Below, piece by piece: positions 43,206 to 55,322 of a DNA stretch of 64,000 bases. Every line of letters begins with the position of its first letter. Positions within the stretch are counted from its first letter, which is position 1. The stretch is from Pararge aegeria (lineage: Eukaryota > Arthropoda > Insecta > Lepidoptera > Nymphalidae): contig NC_053199.1 of the NCBI RefSeq assembly GCF_905163445.1, positions 16,695,501 to 16,759,500 on the forward strand, read 5' to 3'. The notes beneath the pieces were generated by a model. That model did no database searches. It was not told where the DNA came from and saw only the letters and a program-made list of their open reading frames with translations. Made by a program: the position numbers and the translations under genes.

Positions 43206-44517
43206 ATAACTTAGTGTAAAAGACAAAATTTGCGTACTTTAAATATCATAAGCGATAAAGGTATTTATTCTGATAAGAAATATGGTGCGAATTTTTTAGA
43301 CCTGTTTATAAGAGTAGCAATACCACCATACATTATTTTCATCAAACTCTAATGATTTATGCCACGCACGCCCAGATAGCTCTTACATTACAGATTTCGC
43401 TTCGACTTACTTGAAACTTATTGTTATAATTCTGCCAGTTTACACAATATCCTTAAGAATTATTATAACCAACGTGCTATTCTGTTGTATAACCGCCATT
43501 ACTGTTAAAAAATATCAAAATCCATTAAGCAGTTTTTCATGAAAGAGTAACAAACATCCGACCAACCATCGATACAAACTTTAGCATTTATAATATTAGA
43601 AGTATAAGTATGGACTTTTCGTGTCATACACAATATGTACAACCGAAAACGACCATCCCAATTCTGACCCATTCAAGTCAATTGGTGTAAATTTGACTAT
43701 TAAGTAAACACTACTTAGTATGCTTTAATATTGTATTTGTAACGGCCTCATTGTAGGGGCATGAAGACGCCCTGGCCGTTGCGGCCGTTCGCCAAAGCAC
43801 CTGTTTTGATATCACGTCAATAAAATGAAAATGTCGCTATGGTAGGGTAACCATACTCCCGAGCTAATGGGAGAAATACTGATCCTTGTATATAACTTAC
43901 GTTACTTAATCAACATAACGTTGCATTTAACTGTTTTGCATCGTCACCTCAAATAATGGAAACCCATTTTGACTTTGCCGGCTCCCTGTGATTATCAATT
44001 AATACAGTCCTAAATTTATTTAATATTTTATTACATTTGATTTAAAATGAAATAAGAATTTAAAAACCCTTAACGATATATGATAACCATACAGAGGGAA
44101 TGGTGGCGGCCATCTTGGATTCAAAATGTATAATAGTGTTTGACTAGTCAATTCCTTTCATTTGATATCCATATCGAGGGAATTGTGAAAATGTATATAA
44201 TCCGCCATTATGCCTGCGGCCATCTTGGACCAATTTTCATCAAACATAGCAAAGGATAAATTCATCTTTCAGACAAAAAAAAACAAAATCAAAGTTCATC
44301 CTTTCGGTAGCTACGATGCCACATGTAGACACGTCGCGCTTATATAGCCCCGTCGTTTTTAAAAAGAATGTTTGCTTTAATGAAAAATAGTTTTTCAAGT
44401 TCATCACTAAACTTCAGTTTGCTAATGGTCATAATGGCAGATAGTCTTGGGACCTGAACGCGACGCTCGATGACCTCAGCAGAATTTCTCAATAGGTGGA
44501 CCTACGAATAAATCAAT
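43206..44517. other. No gene; scattered repeat fragments
   Basis: 43535-43600 carries the gcatttataatattagaagt end of the 'cgcgacttcgtctg' family. 44105-44245 has ggcggccatcttgga twice (44105 and about 44216), a lepidopteran repeat phrase with an internal imperfect duplication. No coding sequence. Confidence 0.4.
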
Positions 44518-44715
44518 ATCATCATCATCATCATCATCATCATCACATCAACCGATAGACGTCCACTGCTGGACATAGATCTTTTGTAGGGAGTTCCAAG
44601 TTCCACGATTCGGAGCCGCTTGGATCCAACGGCTACCTGCGACGCGCTTAATGTCGTCTGTCCACCTCGTTGGGGGTCGACCAACGCTGCGCTTACCAGT
44701 ACGGGGCTGCCATTC
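44518..44715 (-). pseudogene. RTE-type non-LTR retrotransposon 3' end, copy 2
   Basis: (atc)n tail at 44518-44545, 3' UTR acgtccactgctggacatag, and a C terminus reading LEWQPRTGKRSVGRPPTRWTDDI and then GTWNSLQKIYVQQWTSIG. 5'-truncated near 44715. The longest triplet tail of the three copies may indicate relative youth. Confidence 0.75.
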
Positions 44716-45450
44716 CAGCAGCAGCAATAAGCATTTCTTTTTTATAATTACAGTTGAATGACCATTAAACGCCATAAACAGCTCAACACGTCGCAGGGTA
44801 TGCAAGGAACACGTCCTGTAACGCTGCCCTGTGTCCATCAACCTGATGAGTCAGTGTTTAAGCCTTATGTGCTGGTACCCACGCCCTTCGGACTGAAACA
44901 TAGCGTTGCAATAATACGGCAAAAATAAACATGGCCATGTAGGCTTCACCGGACGAGCTTTATCACAAAAAGCTTGACTACTAATAATATCATAAAGCCC
45001 CGCCTAAACCTAGTAGTATCGTTGGAAGCTCTACGATGGAAATTGTAAGCGAAAATATATACCTAGGACACCTGAAATCAGTTTTTACTAATATATCTTT
45101 GTAGGCTATGGTGGTATTATATTCAATCTCAAATGAATGGTCACCCTAGTTTTCCACTAAGCTGTATCATGACCACAATGGCCTATTAAAAATGGCACCC
45201 AATATTGCGCATAGCTCTGTTATCCAGGTATAAAATATTAGTGGCGCGTTTAAAGCGACTTTGAGGCAAATACCTTCGGCTAGGTGGTAATTTCTTTGCA
45301 ACTTAAATTTCTTATGAGACATAAAAATGCTAAGTGCCGTGATGTCTTAGTTCCTCTTTGGCGATTGAATTTCCACGTTGGTCAAGTGTAAATCGTGTCT
45401 GTGTTTCCCTTAAATATTAAATATTTATTTTATTCTGTATTGTAGTATTT
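44716..45450. other. No gene seen
   Basis: No supported frame or element end. Confidence 0.35.
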
Positions 45451-45585
45451 TTTTGTTAAAGCGGCAACAGAAGTACATCGGTTCATAATATACAGCCTGG
45501 TGACAAACGGACGGAAAGCGGAGTCACAGGAGGAGTTATAGGGTCCCGTTTTACCATTTGGGTACGGAACCCTAAAAATGGACTG
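45451..45585 (+). repeat. Terminal part of a common lepidopteran interspersed repeat
   Basis: ggtgacaaacggacggaaag, cggagtcacagg and gggtcccgttttaccatttg, ggtacggaaccct: a phrase order known from abundant lepidopteran repeats. Non-coding; the family name is uncertain. Confidence 0.45.
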
Positions 45586-46009
45586 TAATAATCTTACAGT
45601 GCAGAAAACTTGCAGTAAAGTTTGCTAGGCTACTTAAAAATACGTAATTCATTTAAATGAAAACTTTGAGATGTCTTTAGATAAGTCCAAAGTTTTTATA
45701 AAACGCACCTAAGCTTAATTAGATTTGGATTAAAGTGACAAAGTCGAATTTTCTTTACTAGTTGCGCCCCACGACGCTTTCGAAGCTGACGTTACATACA
45801 ATATTTGTTTCATTTCATTTCATCCAATTTTAATATACCTCGAAAAAGCTTGGATATGAATTCCTTCAACTCCGTAGCTAACTAGTAAGCTAGTGTGAAT
45901 CAATTGGGAGATAAAAAGAAATATATAATAACCAGTGATAATATAATACCAGGTGATAATAAGAAAAAAATCTTAGCCAGAATTATTTATTTGATAGATC
46001 AAACTGTAA

Positions 46010-46195
46010 ATTCAAATTCATTTATTTCAAGTAGGCCTACTTTATAAGCACTTTTGAAACGTCAAGTATGCATGTTTGTGTGACTCTACCACCGGTTCGG
46101 AAAGCAGATTCTACCGAGAAGAGCCGGCAAGAAACTCAGTAGTTGCTCTTTTCCAACATCAACATTTACAATCATTTTGCTATCTTGTAACTGAT
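46010..46195 (-). repeat. Jockey-like 3' UTR fragment
   Basis: caaattcatttatttcaagt, aggcctactttataagcact and ggcaagaaactcagtagttg match the 3' UTR at 4735-4910 in the same orientation. No ORF remains. Confidence 0.75.
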
Positions 46196-46214
46196 CAAAA
46201 TCTGTAAATTCAAC

Positions 46215-46385
46215 ATATTTTAGTTTCTTTTTGAGTGCATCTGTTTGTTTGTCTGCTTGTATTTTGGTCGCGCATCACGTTGAAACTACTGAATGAATTC
46301 AAATGAAACTTGGCATGATTTGAGATCATACTACGAGGTAGGACATAGGGTACTTTTATCCCAGGAATTGTTTTGAAGATTTTAC
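46215..46385. repeat. Interspersed repeat matching the satellite's left edge
   Basis: tgcatctgtttgtttgtctg, gcgcatcacgttgaaactac and aatgaaacttggcatgattt parallel 3440-3529. It continues with gtaggacatagggtactttt, which has no counterpart at 3530 because the array starts there. Confidence 0.5.
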
Positions 46386-48690
46386 ACTTTAACTCCATCA
46401 AATGTTACCGATTTAAAACATTCTTTTTGTACGTTTGGATAGTTTGTATTATCAGGTTTTATCAGTTTTCTTTTACCAACATTTCGTGTAGATTTAATAA
46501 ATACGATTGGAGATAGAGGACAAAACTCGTCAACGGATGACAGGAACCCCCTCATTTCAGGGTTAACCATGCTAAATTCTTAAAGCATTGCACCATTAAT
46601 TAAGGCTTTACTGCTAGGACTGAATAAATGTTACAAGTTTTCTTGGCTAACATTCAGCATACGACTCAACTAACAATGCAATTTCTATTTCCCCTTTAAC
46701 GATTACTATTCTTTGTTAGTGATATGCGCTGAGACTTATTATTACTGATACCAAATTATCTATCAAACTTCCAAAATCTGGCCAAATCCATTTACTGCTT
46801 TTGATCATCGTTGCTCACCCAGCACTATTGACTCATATGTGGTTTTGCTAATAGGCCACACATTATTTTTGCAGTAATATGTTAAAGGGAATTCAAAGTA
46901 TTTTGAATAAACAAGTAGGGGACCCAGTCTCGCCCGAAACACAGACATTGCCGATCATAGATGATCTCTGGGTGACAGACAGATGACTATCTCGTCTCTG
47001 TGACGGTCATCGGTCATTAGCAATGTTTACTGAAGCTTTAAAGCTCCTAAAGCAAGAGCAGAAATATTATTCGCCCATACCTTAGTCATTTGTTTAATTA
47101 TGTTGAAAGAAGTTTCATCTCTTTCTCTTGTATCTATATATAATATCATAGGTTTGGATATTTAGCACTAACAGTATGATTTAAAAAAATCTTCAGGTGA
47201 CAGATTTATTGACTATGTTGCAGTACTCTGCGTCGAATTTGCGCAGGCAAAGCTGCAGGGCACGGCTTGTTTTATATAAATATGTAAAACTAAGTAAATA
47301 ATCGTCTGAAAAATAGAACTATACATTTTCAGTTTCCAGCTATACGATTCTGATTTCCACGTGTCAAGTTTCTGTATAGTACAGGTTGTAAGTATACCGA
47401 CATGAAAAATTAAACAGAGCGAAGTTCAGTGTCAATCAGTCACATTGTTATCAGAAAACGCATATCAGATATTAATATTAATACGCACATAAGATGCACA
47501 GTGGCTACTTAGAGCGAGACGTGTCGGTGCGTAATGTGAAGGGTCAAACGCCCCAGTCGATTCGTTCAACGTGTACAGACGTGCCAACATATTAACCAGG
47601 GTTGCAGGTGCCAAAACGTCAACTAGCCACACGTGCCAACTAATTTGTAATTAACTCTTAAGCTGATAAACGCTTTCTGCGTCTTCAGAAATCAGCAACG
47701 TACGCTTTAATGGTTTACTGCATTCTTACAATTTATTAGAAGACTAGTTTAGCTTAGTATTTTACCCGCTTTAAATTTGTTGGTTGTTATTCATTCATCA
47801 TCATTCACCATATATATCATTATGCTTCCGTAATATTTGGTCTATAGCCCGATACGTGTTTAACTTATCTACATAATATGGCATTATAATCAAAATGTGC
47901 AACTAGTCTATTTTTCTAGATTTTAAGTGTGATTCTATTTAGTTCCCATTGGGTATTTTTGATAAAGAAGTACTTAATGCCAGCCTAATTAGAATAAAAC
48001 TAGCATTTTCCACTCCCATGCATCGGAGAGCACCTTAAGCTATCGTTTTGGGCTTGTTGCCACATAGAGTAACGTGGAAGCGCCCTACACCCTTTTTTCC
48101 CGTCCTGTGGCCAGTAAGGGGACATAAATTGGGACGTAGATGATGGTGTTTTTTTAACTCTTACGGTTCTCGTGACTCAGGATGCCGTAAAATTATAAAA
48201 TAATTTTCATGCTATTAAGATTTGACAATTTGAAAACTAAAATATTTCGATAATAGAAGTCAAACGCTAACTAGATTGGATGGTGTTACAAGTTGGTATA
48301 TCTGTCGATGCTAAATTAGAGACTCATGCATATTAATTGGAACTTATCACTCAAAGCAACGCCGAGCCAACGGTAAACATTGTAAATAGCTTATTTACAC
48401 CGACTATAAATACAAGTATAGCTAAATGCCGATAGAACTTTCAGCAAATTAATTATGCAACTTTGAGGTGTAAATGGAAATTCTAGTAATTGGTTTAAGC
48501 TGACCTTCGTACCTTTCTGATTATTTAATGAAGCTTTTGACAAAATCGACCACATTCTAAATTTAATATTTATGGAAAATTGTGTTATTTTGTTCGTTTA
48601 TCGGAAAAGGTGATTTTTGTTTGGATATATTTAGATGTGGAGTTAATGTTCTGAGACTTAAAATTAAATAACCCGTTATGTGGTTAAGAT
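46386..48690. other. No gene seen
   Basis: Long stretch with only short frames. 48000-48140 contains cccatgcatcggagagcacc and gtggccagtaaggggaca, weakly like SINE body sequence. Otherwise unassigned. Confidence 0.35.
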
Positions 48691-48691
48691 A

Positions 48692-48905
48692 GCCCAGTAG
48701 GAGCCATCAGCTTCACTTTCGGGGCCGAGTTCGAATTCCAGCACGCCCCTCTAACTTTTCTAAGCTATGTGCGTTTTAAGTAATTAAAATATCACTAGCT
48801 TTAACGGTGAAGGAAAACATCGTGAAGTAACCCGAGAGGTCTCTATAACATTATAGAGACCTCTCAAAGGCGTGTGAAGTCCACCAATCCGCACTGGGCC
48901 AACAA
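48692..48905 (+). mobile_element. SINE, family B, with an acquired palindrome
   Basis: B box ccgagttcgaattcc (48725-48739), the conserved tgtgcgttttaagtaattaa, ggtgaaggaaaacatcgtga and gtccaccaatccgcactggg. Where sibling copies read ctgcatgcctga... ctccataatg, this copy has a 15-bp perfect inverted repeat (48834-48848 with 48851-48865). Confidence 0.8.
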
Positions 48906-49079
48906 CACTAGGATTATTTTTATATTATAATTATAGAAAACTATGTTAGCTAAAAAGATTTGTATTGATGTTATTTCTGTTGTACACAAATCTTAGTAAA
49001 CCAAATTGACAGGTTTAAAAAAACTTGTTTGATTTCCGTCAAATTTAGTTTACTTCAGAGACTAGTACGGCAGATATAG

Positions 49080-49575
49080 TTGTCAGCACCTCGGGTGTCA
49101 TACGAGGCGAAGTCTCCTACCATGCACTGCGATCGTCAAGTCGTCTACCCAGCGTGGTGATTATAGGAAAACCCTCCGCTTGGGAGGGATCTTAAGTCCT
49201 GCAACTTTTATAGATTACTAGCTGTTGCCCGCGACTTCGTCTGCGTTTGATTTTGTTATTTGATGTGGCATTAAACCCTAACTCCAACAACCTCTATAGT
49301 ACAAAAATAATTATTTAAATCGGTTATAATTTGTCGGAGTTATGGTGTAAAATCGTCAAACACTCATCCCCTCTTCCAAAGAAACCGAGCTTAATGTCGG
49401 GATAAAAAGTATTCTATATCTCTTCTAACACTTCCAAGAATTTGTGTACAAAGTTTCATGAGGATCGGTTAAGTAATTTTTGCGTGAAAGCGTAACAAAC
49501 AAACTTACATTCACATTTATAATATAAGTAGGATAGGATAGGATAGGATAGGTAAGGATAGGATAGGGTAGGATT
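49080..49575. repeat. Two interspersed repeats and a (ggata)n microsatellite
   Basis: 49085-49200 (ctcgggtgtcatacgaggcg, agcgtggtgattataggaaa) is related to 60001-60120. 49212-49535 is a 'cgcgacttcgtctgcg' family copy ending acatttataatataagtagg. It is extended by ggata repeats at 49530-49575, apparently seeded by the terminal 'aggat' of that family. Confidence 0.55.
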
Positions 49576-50772
49576 CATGATTAGACGATGCAATAGTAGA
49601 ATTAATGTGTATTAGTTTGACATGAAATATCTTATCTCTGTTACACTTTGGTTTATTTAATGAAACAACGTAAGCTAGATAGTATTACAGATTATTTATT
49701 GGCACAACAGGATTTCTACCATTTACTTAATATATAAGAATTTAGGTGGGTTCTCGCACACTCATAGGATTCCCGTATCCGGCACTTAACACCACTTAAC
49801 TTGCACTGTTGCGGAGAGTAGATGGAACGTAGAGGACCAACAAGACAGCCGAAGTATTATTCCGCAGCAGTAGGTGGGAAAAACCCTGAAATCCACAAAA
49901 CCAGACATTTCACTAATTGTCTGTTTTTGCAACTCGACTGCAACATCGCTACTGACTATTGATGTGACAATCTCAAGCATAGCAAGTGTCAAGCAAAGAT
50001 CTAGATGAGGCAGTCCAGGCAAAATCAACAGGAATATAGAACAATTCGTTTTAGGTTAATACAATGATTGATATGTAGGTACATTGATTATAAATTACAC
50101 AGTTGTAGGAATGTTGTTCTATTAACAAATACCGAACTACTCAATTAGGCATTTATTAATTATTATATATTTTAGATAATCAGTGCTTACATTTTATTAT
50201 ACTAGGCTGTGGTAATCAGAAGGGTTACTTTAGCATAAGGCAGCGTAATTTCAATTAGCAATTTAGCGAAGAACACAGTACACCCTTATGGTTACGTATA
50301 ATGACTCAATAACTATAACTAATTACTATTAACTGAATTACTTATTAAACAAGAGTTTAATATTATAATGTTGACAAATAACAAAAGACTAAGGCGAACA
50401 GTAGGCAAGTGAAGGTAAGCATTATATTGTTATGTTCGTTTGTAGCATGGAAAATTCTAGATATTAACTTAACTTAATCTTAGATCTTACAACACTTACC
50501 CAATCCGGGGTTATTTAGCACTATACTAAGGGCACAAGACTTCACACGAACTAATTATTATCAAGTTCAATTTGTATGTATTTGGTAGGAAGATTATAAT
50601 TAACGCGTCCACCTCAGCCGTGAATCGCGATTACTTATGCACACTCGTACTCCCCTCTGCGCGGGAGTGCGCGAGTTGCGCGGGGGAAGGGTCGTAGCCG
50701 GAGTGTTACATCTCTTTCACATAACTTCATTCTTTCACTCCGCTTTACTTAAAGGAGAAATTTGAGTTTGTA
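49576..50772. other. No gene seen
   Basis: No supported frame. A short GC-rich patch at 50640-50700 (gcgcgggagtgcgcgagttg) stands out from its AT-rich surroundings but has no promoter-like arrangement that I can defend. Confidence 0.35.
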
Positions 50773-50773
50773 G

Positions 50774-51190
50774 GTCGCCCAGGTAAAGTTATCCGCACTG
50801 CAAGGAAACTGATCCTAAAGGTGCCTTCTCATTATTCTTCTTTCTACTACAAGTCTTTCACTATTCAGGCTGTTAAGCTTTGGCATGCCTTGCCTTTGGC
50901 TATTATAGAGGCAAAATCTATCGAAAGCTTTAAAACCTTGTGAAAGATCAGGTCTCTATCAAATGATGACCCGGGATAGTTCACTGCTCTCTTCTTCTCT
51001 TTTTTTCATTTTTTAATATTTTTATTTGAGGATAATTATTTAATTTATTTATTTTGTTTCATATTTGATCTATTATATTATTTTTAAGTAAATATAATTT
51101 TTATATATTATAAATATTATTGTAGTTACTTATTTATTTAGTCTTTAGTTACAAATATTGTTTTTTATATATAATATGTATATATTTAAG
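50774..51190 (+). pseudogene. C-terminal fragment of a CR1/L2-type non-LTR ORF
   Basis: The plus strand reads a short frame to a stop at 50941-50943 containing FYYKSFTIQAVKLWHALPLA, parallel to the C terminus of the element at 38226 (FFQKSFSVHATHLWNLLPEH). An AT-rich 3' UTR follows to about 51190. It is heavily 5'-truncated. Confidence 0.6.
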
Positions 51191-51219
51191 AAATGAAATA
51201 TATATTTTATGGGTATAAA

Positions 51220-52105
51220 GTCAAAGTCAAAGTCAAAAATATCTTTATTCAAGTAGGCCCACAGGTGGCACTTTTGATGCGTACTAAAGAACCACACGGT
51301 AGTGAGATGATGGCGATAACCACAATCGTAAACTTAAAACTAAAGCTACGAGGGTTCCAAACGCGTCCTGGCCTAAGAAGAAGCCCACAACAAACTTAGC
51401 CGGGTGTTTTTTTTTTTGTTATCACCATCTCACAATGTCATTTTAAATTATTACAAGAGCAACCTGGTTAGAGCTATAATTTACACCCATGCTTTTTTAT
51501 CGATTACGTAGTCCTTTATACTATAATAGGACTTTTCTATAAGCTTACGTTTAATACAAACTTTGAACTTTTTAAGAGACTTCTCCAAGATGTCAATTGG
51601 TAGTTTATTGTAGAATTGTATGCAATTTCCTTTAAACGAATTATGAATTTTAAGTAACCTAGTATATTGCACTGTAAGTTTATTCTTACTTCTAATGTTT
51701 AAATTATTGCAGTCACATTTTTTCTTAAATTTAGAAATGTTTTTATGAACGTACATTAAATTTTCAAATAGATACTGACTATACACTGTCATTATTTTAC
51801 AATCTTTAAATTTATCTCTCAATGACTCTCTCGGACCCATTTTGTAGATCGAACGAACTTCTGCATCACGAAAATAGTGCTAATATCAACAGCATTACCC
51901 CAAAGTAAAATTCCATATGACGTAATGCTGTGAAAGTAACTAAAATATACCAGTCTAGCAGTTTCTACGTCGGTTATATGGCGTATCTTCTTTACCGCGT
52001 AGGCAGCAGAACTAAGCCTGTTCGATAAATTATTTACATGAGGGCCCCATTGAAGTTTAGAATCTAACGTTATTCCTAGAAAAACTGTCGTTTGTTGTCA
52101 ATCTG
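51220..52105 (-). pseudogene. Jockey-like non-LTR fragment with (gacttt)n tail
   Basis: Tail at 51220-51236, 3' UTR with ctttattcaagtaggccc, and a C-terminal frame stopping at 51481 (ESLRDKFKDCKIMTVYSQYL, IQFYNKLPIDIL). Upstream to 52105 the sequence still encodes YGILLWG-like and LSSAAYAV-like segments but out of frame. It is homologous to 4729-5686, with a different tail sequence and more decay. Confidence 0.8.
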
Positions 52106-53394
52106 TTCCAATTATAAGAAATGTCTTCCAAGATACGTGTCTCTTAGTTTGGAAGTCAGGGCTCGAATACTGATGTAATAAGCAATCAAATCGCGTTTAT
52201 AAAAAATTGATTTATGACTATTATTATTGTTATTTTACCCTACGACGATATTGCAGTCAATGCCTAACTTTTTCTGAAAAAATATTAAAAATAACCTCCT
52301 TTGGAAGTTGAACAATCCTTTTATTACTACAAACCACAGCGCTGTCCATTAATTATTGTCATCGTAAAAGTACAACTTGTATGTGAATGTGAGTTTTGAA
52401 AAATAAAGACTTGTCTGGCGAGAGATTATGAACCCATTAGTTGTAAGATGTATGGGCCACTTGATTTATGTGCCGGCAGTCTTTTATTATTTTGCGAAAG
52501 CTTTCAGAGCGCGGGAATTAATGGATTTAGTTCTTTCGTTACGGAAACCCGGAGATATTGGTGCTAAATGGACTTCGGGAATAAGTGGACAAAAAGTGGA
52601 CGGGAGCTGCACGCCCGGTCAAGTTTTAATAGGAAAGCTCCTGGAATGAAGCTAGTGGATTTAAGCGTTTCGATTTTCACCGATTGCGATAGCTGTGTTT
52701 CATATCGGTTCTAATATACATTGGTGACTATTTTCATTCTGTGAAAGCAAGCATTTTATTTCTGTACACATTCTATTTCTTTTGATCATGCAGAGATACT
52801 CTGAGCTTAGCTTAGCTCTCTTTACCCTAGTGACACGAGTGAGAAGGAAACTGAGAAGCTCTTTCGAGGAAGTTTCGGTGAGCAAATATCCACTAACTAA
52901 TGTGTTTAAAAAGAACAGCCAATCAAAAGGAAACGCAAAATCAAAGAAGCAGGAATGTTGTTTCGCAAAAATTGTAACTGTTAAAAATTCATATAAGCAC
53001 ATATTATACAACTTGTAAATAAAAACCGAAATAATACTTCACAGGCTTTAGAGGTAGCTACATTATGTCTGTATTACTGTCTCTGAGACTTATCTGTGAA
53101 ACCGAAAACCTAATAGTTTTTGAGTAAACCAATTCCATAGTTTTTACTGAAAGAAATCAGATACGGCCCTAACATCACATGCAAAATTAAAATCATGTGA
53201 TCCTGTCACTTTGTTAGGTACGCAACGTGTAGCGAAATAAAAAGTAAGTAAACACTTGGAATGTTTTCGATTCGTTTGTATGGAAAAATAAATATTTACA
53301 TTGTGATTCCTTATGAAGTATACTTAGGCATCCTTCAACATTATTTTGTAATTAGGTTACACGTTGTTTAAGAAAAGAAATAATAAAAAAAACA
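52106..53394. other. No gene seen
   Basis: Short frames on both strands without recognisable content. Confidence 0.35.
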
Positions 53395-53399
53395 TCCAC

Positions 53400-54300
53400 T
53401 TAAACTGTTATATTCAGGCACAAAGGACTATAATGAGCTGCCCATATGGCCGCCCCATATAGGGCCATCGACCGCACAACTCCTGTGTACAGGCGGCAAC
53501 AACCGACATTTGTTCCACCCAAGTTTGGGAGAAGCTGGCTCAGTGCTCCTGCGGCCCCGATGAGTTTAGGACCCAGACTCCGAAAGTGCTCCTCGAATTT
53601 CCATAGACTGTCGAGGACGAGCCCCAGGTACTTCATCGTCGATTCGACAGCGATGGAAACTCCTCCCACCGCGAGCCCTGACCCAGCTGAGGGTGCCATC
53701 TTCGGCCCGTGAAAGCACAAAGCTTCTGATTTGTTAAGGGAGACCTCCAACCCTAACCGTCTTATCCGCGCCACGACTTCAGCCACTCCTGCAGTCGCCA
53801 GCACGCATGCTTCCCTAAAAGTGCTACCACGGGCTGTAACAAGAGTGTCGTCTGCGTAACAAGTTACGTCGACACCCCGCAGGTTAGAGCCCCGTAGCAC
53901 CCATTCGTAACCGATGTTCCAAAGTAGCGGACCGAGAACTGACCCCTGAGGAACACCGCACGACATTTCCCTCTGGTTACCGCCAGTTGGGTAACACACA
54001 GCTCTCCCGGAGAGGTATGCCGCCACAATTCGCCTCCGATATACCGGCATTGTGTGGTAACTAAGCGCTTCCCTAATGCAGCTCTAGGTCGAGGTGTAAA
54101 AGCGCTGGCAATGTAAAGAGACACCGCCAAGACCTGCCCTGGCGAAAACCAAACGACTGTGTTCTTACGCGGCGTTCCAGAGGCCCCAGGGCTAGCACCC
54201 AGGCGAGGCCGTGAATTCCATCGGGACCAGGTGCAGTATTCTTGGCCAGAAACCGAAATACATCCCACGATGACCTGCCGGTCTTCCAGCACTCTCAAAC
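53400..54300 (-). pseudogene. R1-clade-like reverse transcriptase fragment
   Basis: The minus-strand frame 53400-54050 encodes MSCGVPQGSVLGPLLWNIGY, CYADDTLVTARG, and the thumb-like segment LGLEVSLNKSEALCFHGP, which are motifs of the R1 group. 54060-54300 continues upstream through a GPDGIHG-type RT motif but needs frame changes, so the copy is broken. No tail or target-site signature is visible, and it is not in rDNA here. It is GC-richer than its flanks. Confidence 0.75.
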
Positions 54301-54369
54301 ACGTTTCACGTGTACCTACCTGCCTAAAACTTTAACCGATGTACCTATTAACATTGAAGGAATTCTTAC

Positions 54370-54585
54370 TAATCCTGCTAATATTATAAATCTGAAACTG
54401 TGGATGTTTGAATGTTTACTCAATCACGCAAAAACGGCAGAACGGATTTAGATGAAATTTGGCATGCATATAGTCTTTGACATGAAAAAGAATAGAGGCT
54501 TCCTTTTATCCCGATCCCTTAAGTAGTTCCCGAGGGAAAATTGAACATTGTTTACGAGCTAAAACGCGGGCAGACAGCTTTGAAA
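54370..54585 (+). repeat. 'cgcgacttcgtctg' family repeat
   Basis: ctgctaatattataaatctg, tcaatcacgcaaaaacggca, gatgaaatttggcatgcata and aaaacgcgggcagacagct. The 5' and 3' end motifs of the family are both present. Confidence 0.55.
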
Positions 54586-54949
54586 TTTGATAAACATTTC
54601 ACCTATGCTATGGAAAAGGAAACGTACTTCGTAACAGAGATAGATTGTAATTTGGAATAGTATATAGGCTAAACTTTGACGTAGGTTTGTACATTGAGTA
54701 ATTTCGGATTTCGGAATTATATGTAATAGACATATAATTCCAGTGTCACTATGTTTGTCCATATCATGTATAAATAAAGTTTTGATTTGATTTGATGATC
54801 TTGAACCGCATCGAATACTCGTCTCAGCACTTTAATCTAATTAGGTCATACCACTAGCGTATTGTTCAGGTTGACATTCAATTGGCGTGCATTATTGGTA
54901 TTCTTCGTACATCCAAACTTATAGTGTTGCTAGTATTATAATAGTTATC

Positions 54950-55110
54950 TCAATAAAACGTTGGATATTATGAAAATTAAGCATAATTCGCTATACTTGG
55001 CGAAAACAGGATAATCTGTATAGTGTAATTCATAATTTCTCCTCACCAAATAGATCTTCGGCAATGTACTCTCTACGCACGTTTCAATGAATAATTGTTG
55101 AGATTTAATA
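54950..55110 (+). mobile_element. Non-autonomous inverted-repeat element, family M
   Basis: gaaaattaagcataattcgc, atagatcttcggcaatgtac and ctctacgcacgtttc match 31690-31830 and 62040-62160. Both terminal repeats are eroded. Confidence 0.5.
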
Positions 55111-55162
55111 AATGATTACCAATTAAACGATAAAAAAGCTTGGGTGTAAACTGCTATTAGTT

Positions 55163-55322
55163 TACTTAGACCTGGGCGCGTTTGGAACCCTCGTAGCTTA
55201 AGGTTTAAGTTGGCAAACGAAGTTATCACCATCACCTTACTATTATCTAAACATTTATGTATGAACGCTTCATAAGTGCCTATGATAGGCCTACATGAAT
55301 AAAAAAAAATTGACTTTGAATT
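55163..55322 (+). repeat. Jockey-like 3' UTR fragment
   Basis: gcgcgtttggaaccctcgta, cgaagttatcaccatc and ggcctacatgaataaa correspond to the 3' UTR at 51230-51370, inverted. It ends with a partial gactttgaatttaa tail. Confidence 0.6.

Noticed and set aside
50640..50700. GC-rich patch as a promoter or CpG island
   Set aside because: It is too short, with no adjacent transcript or first-exon evidence; insect promoters are not generally defined by CpG islands.
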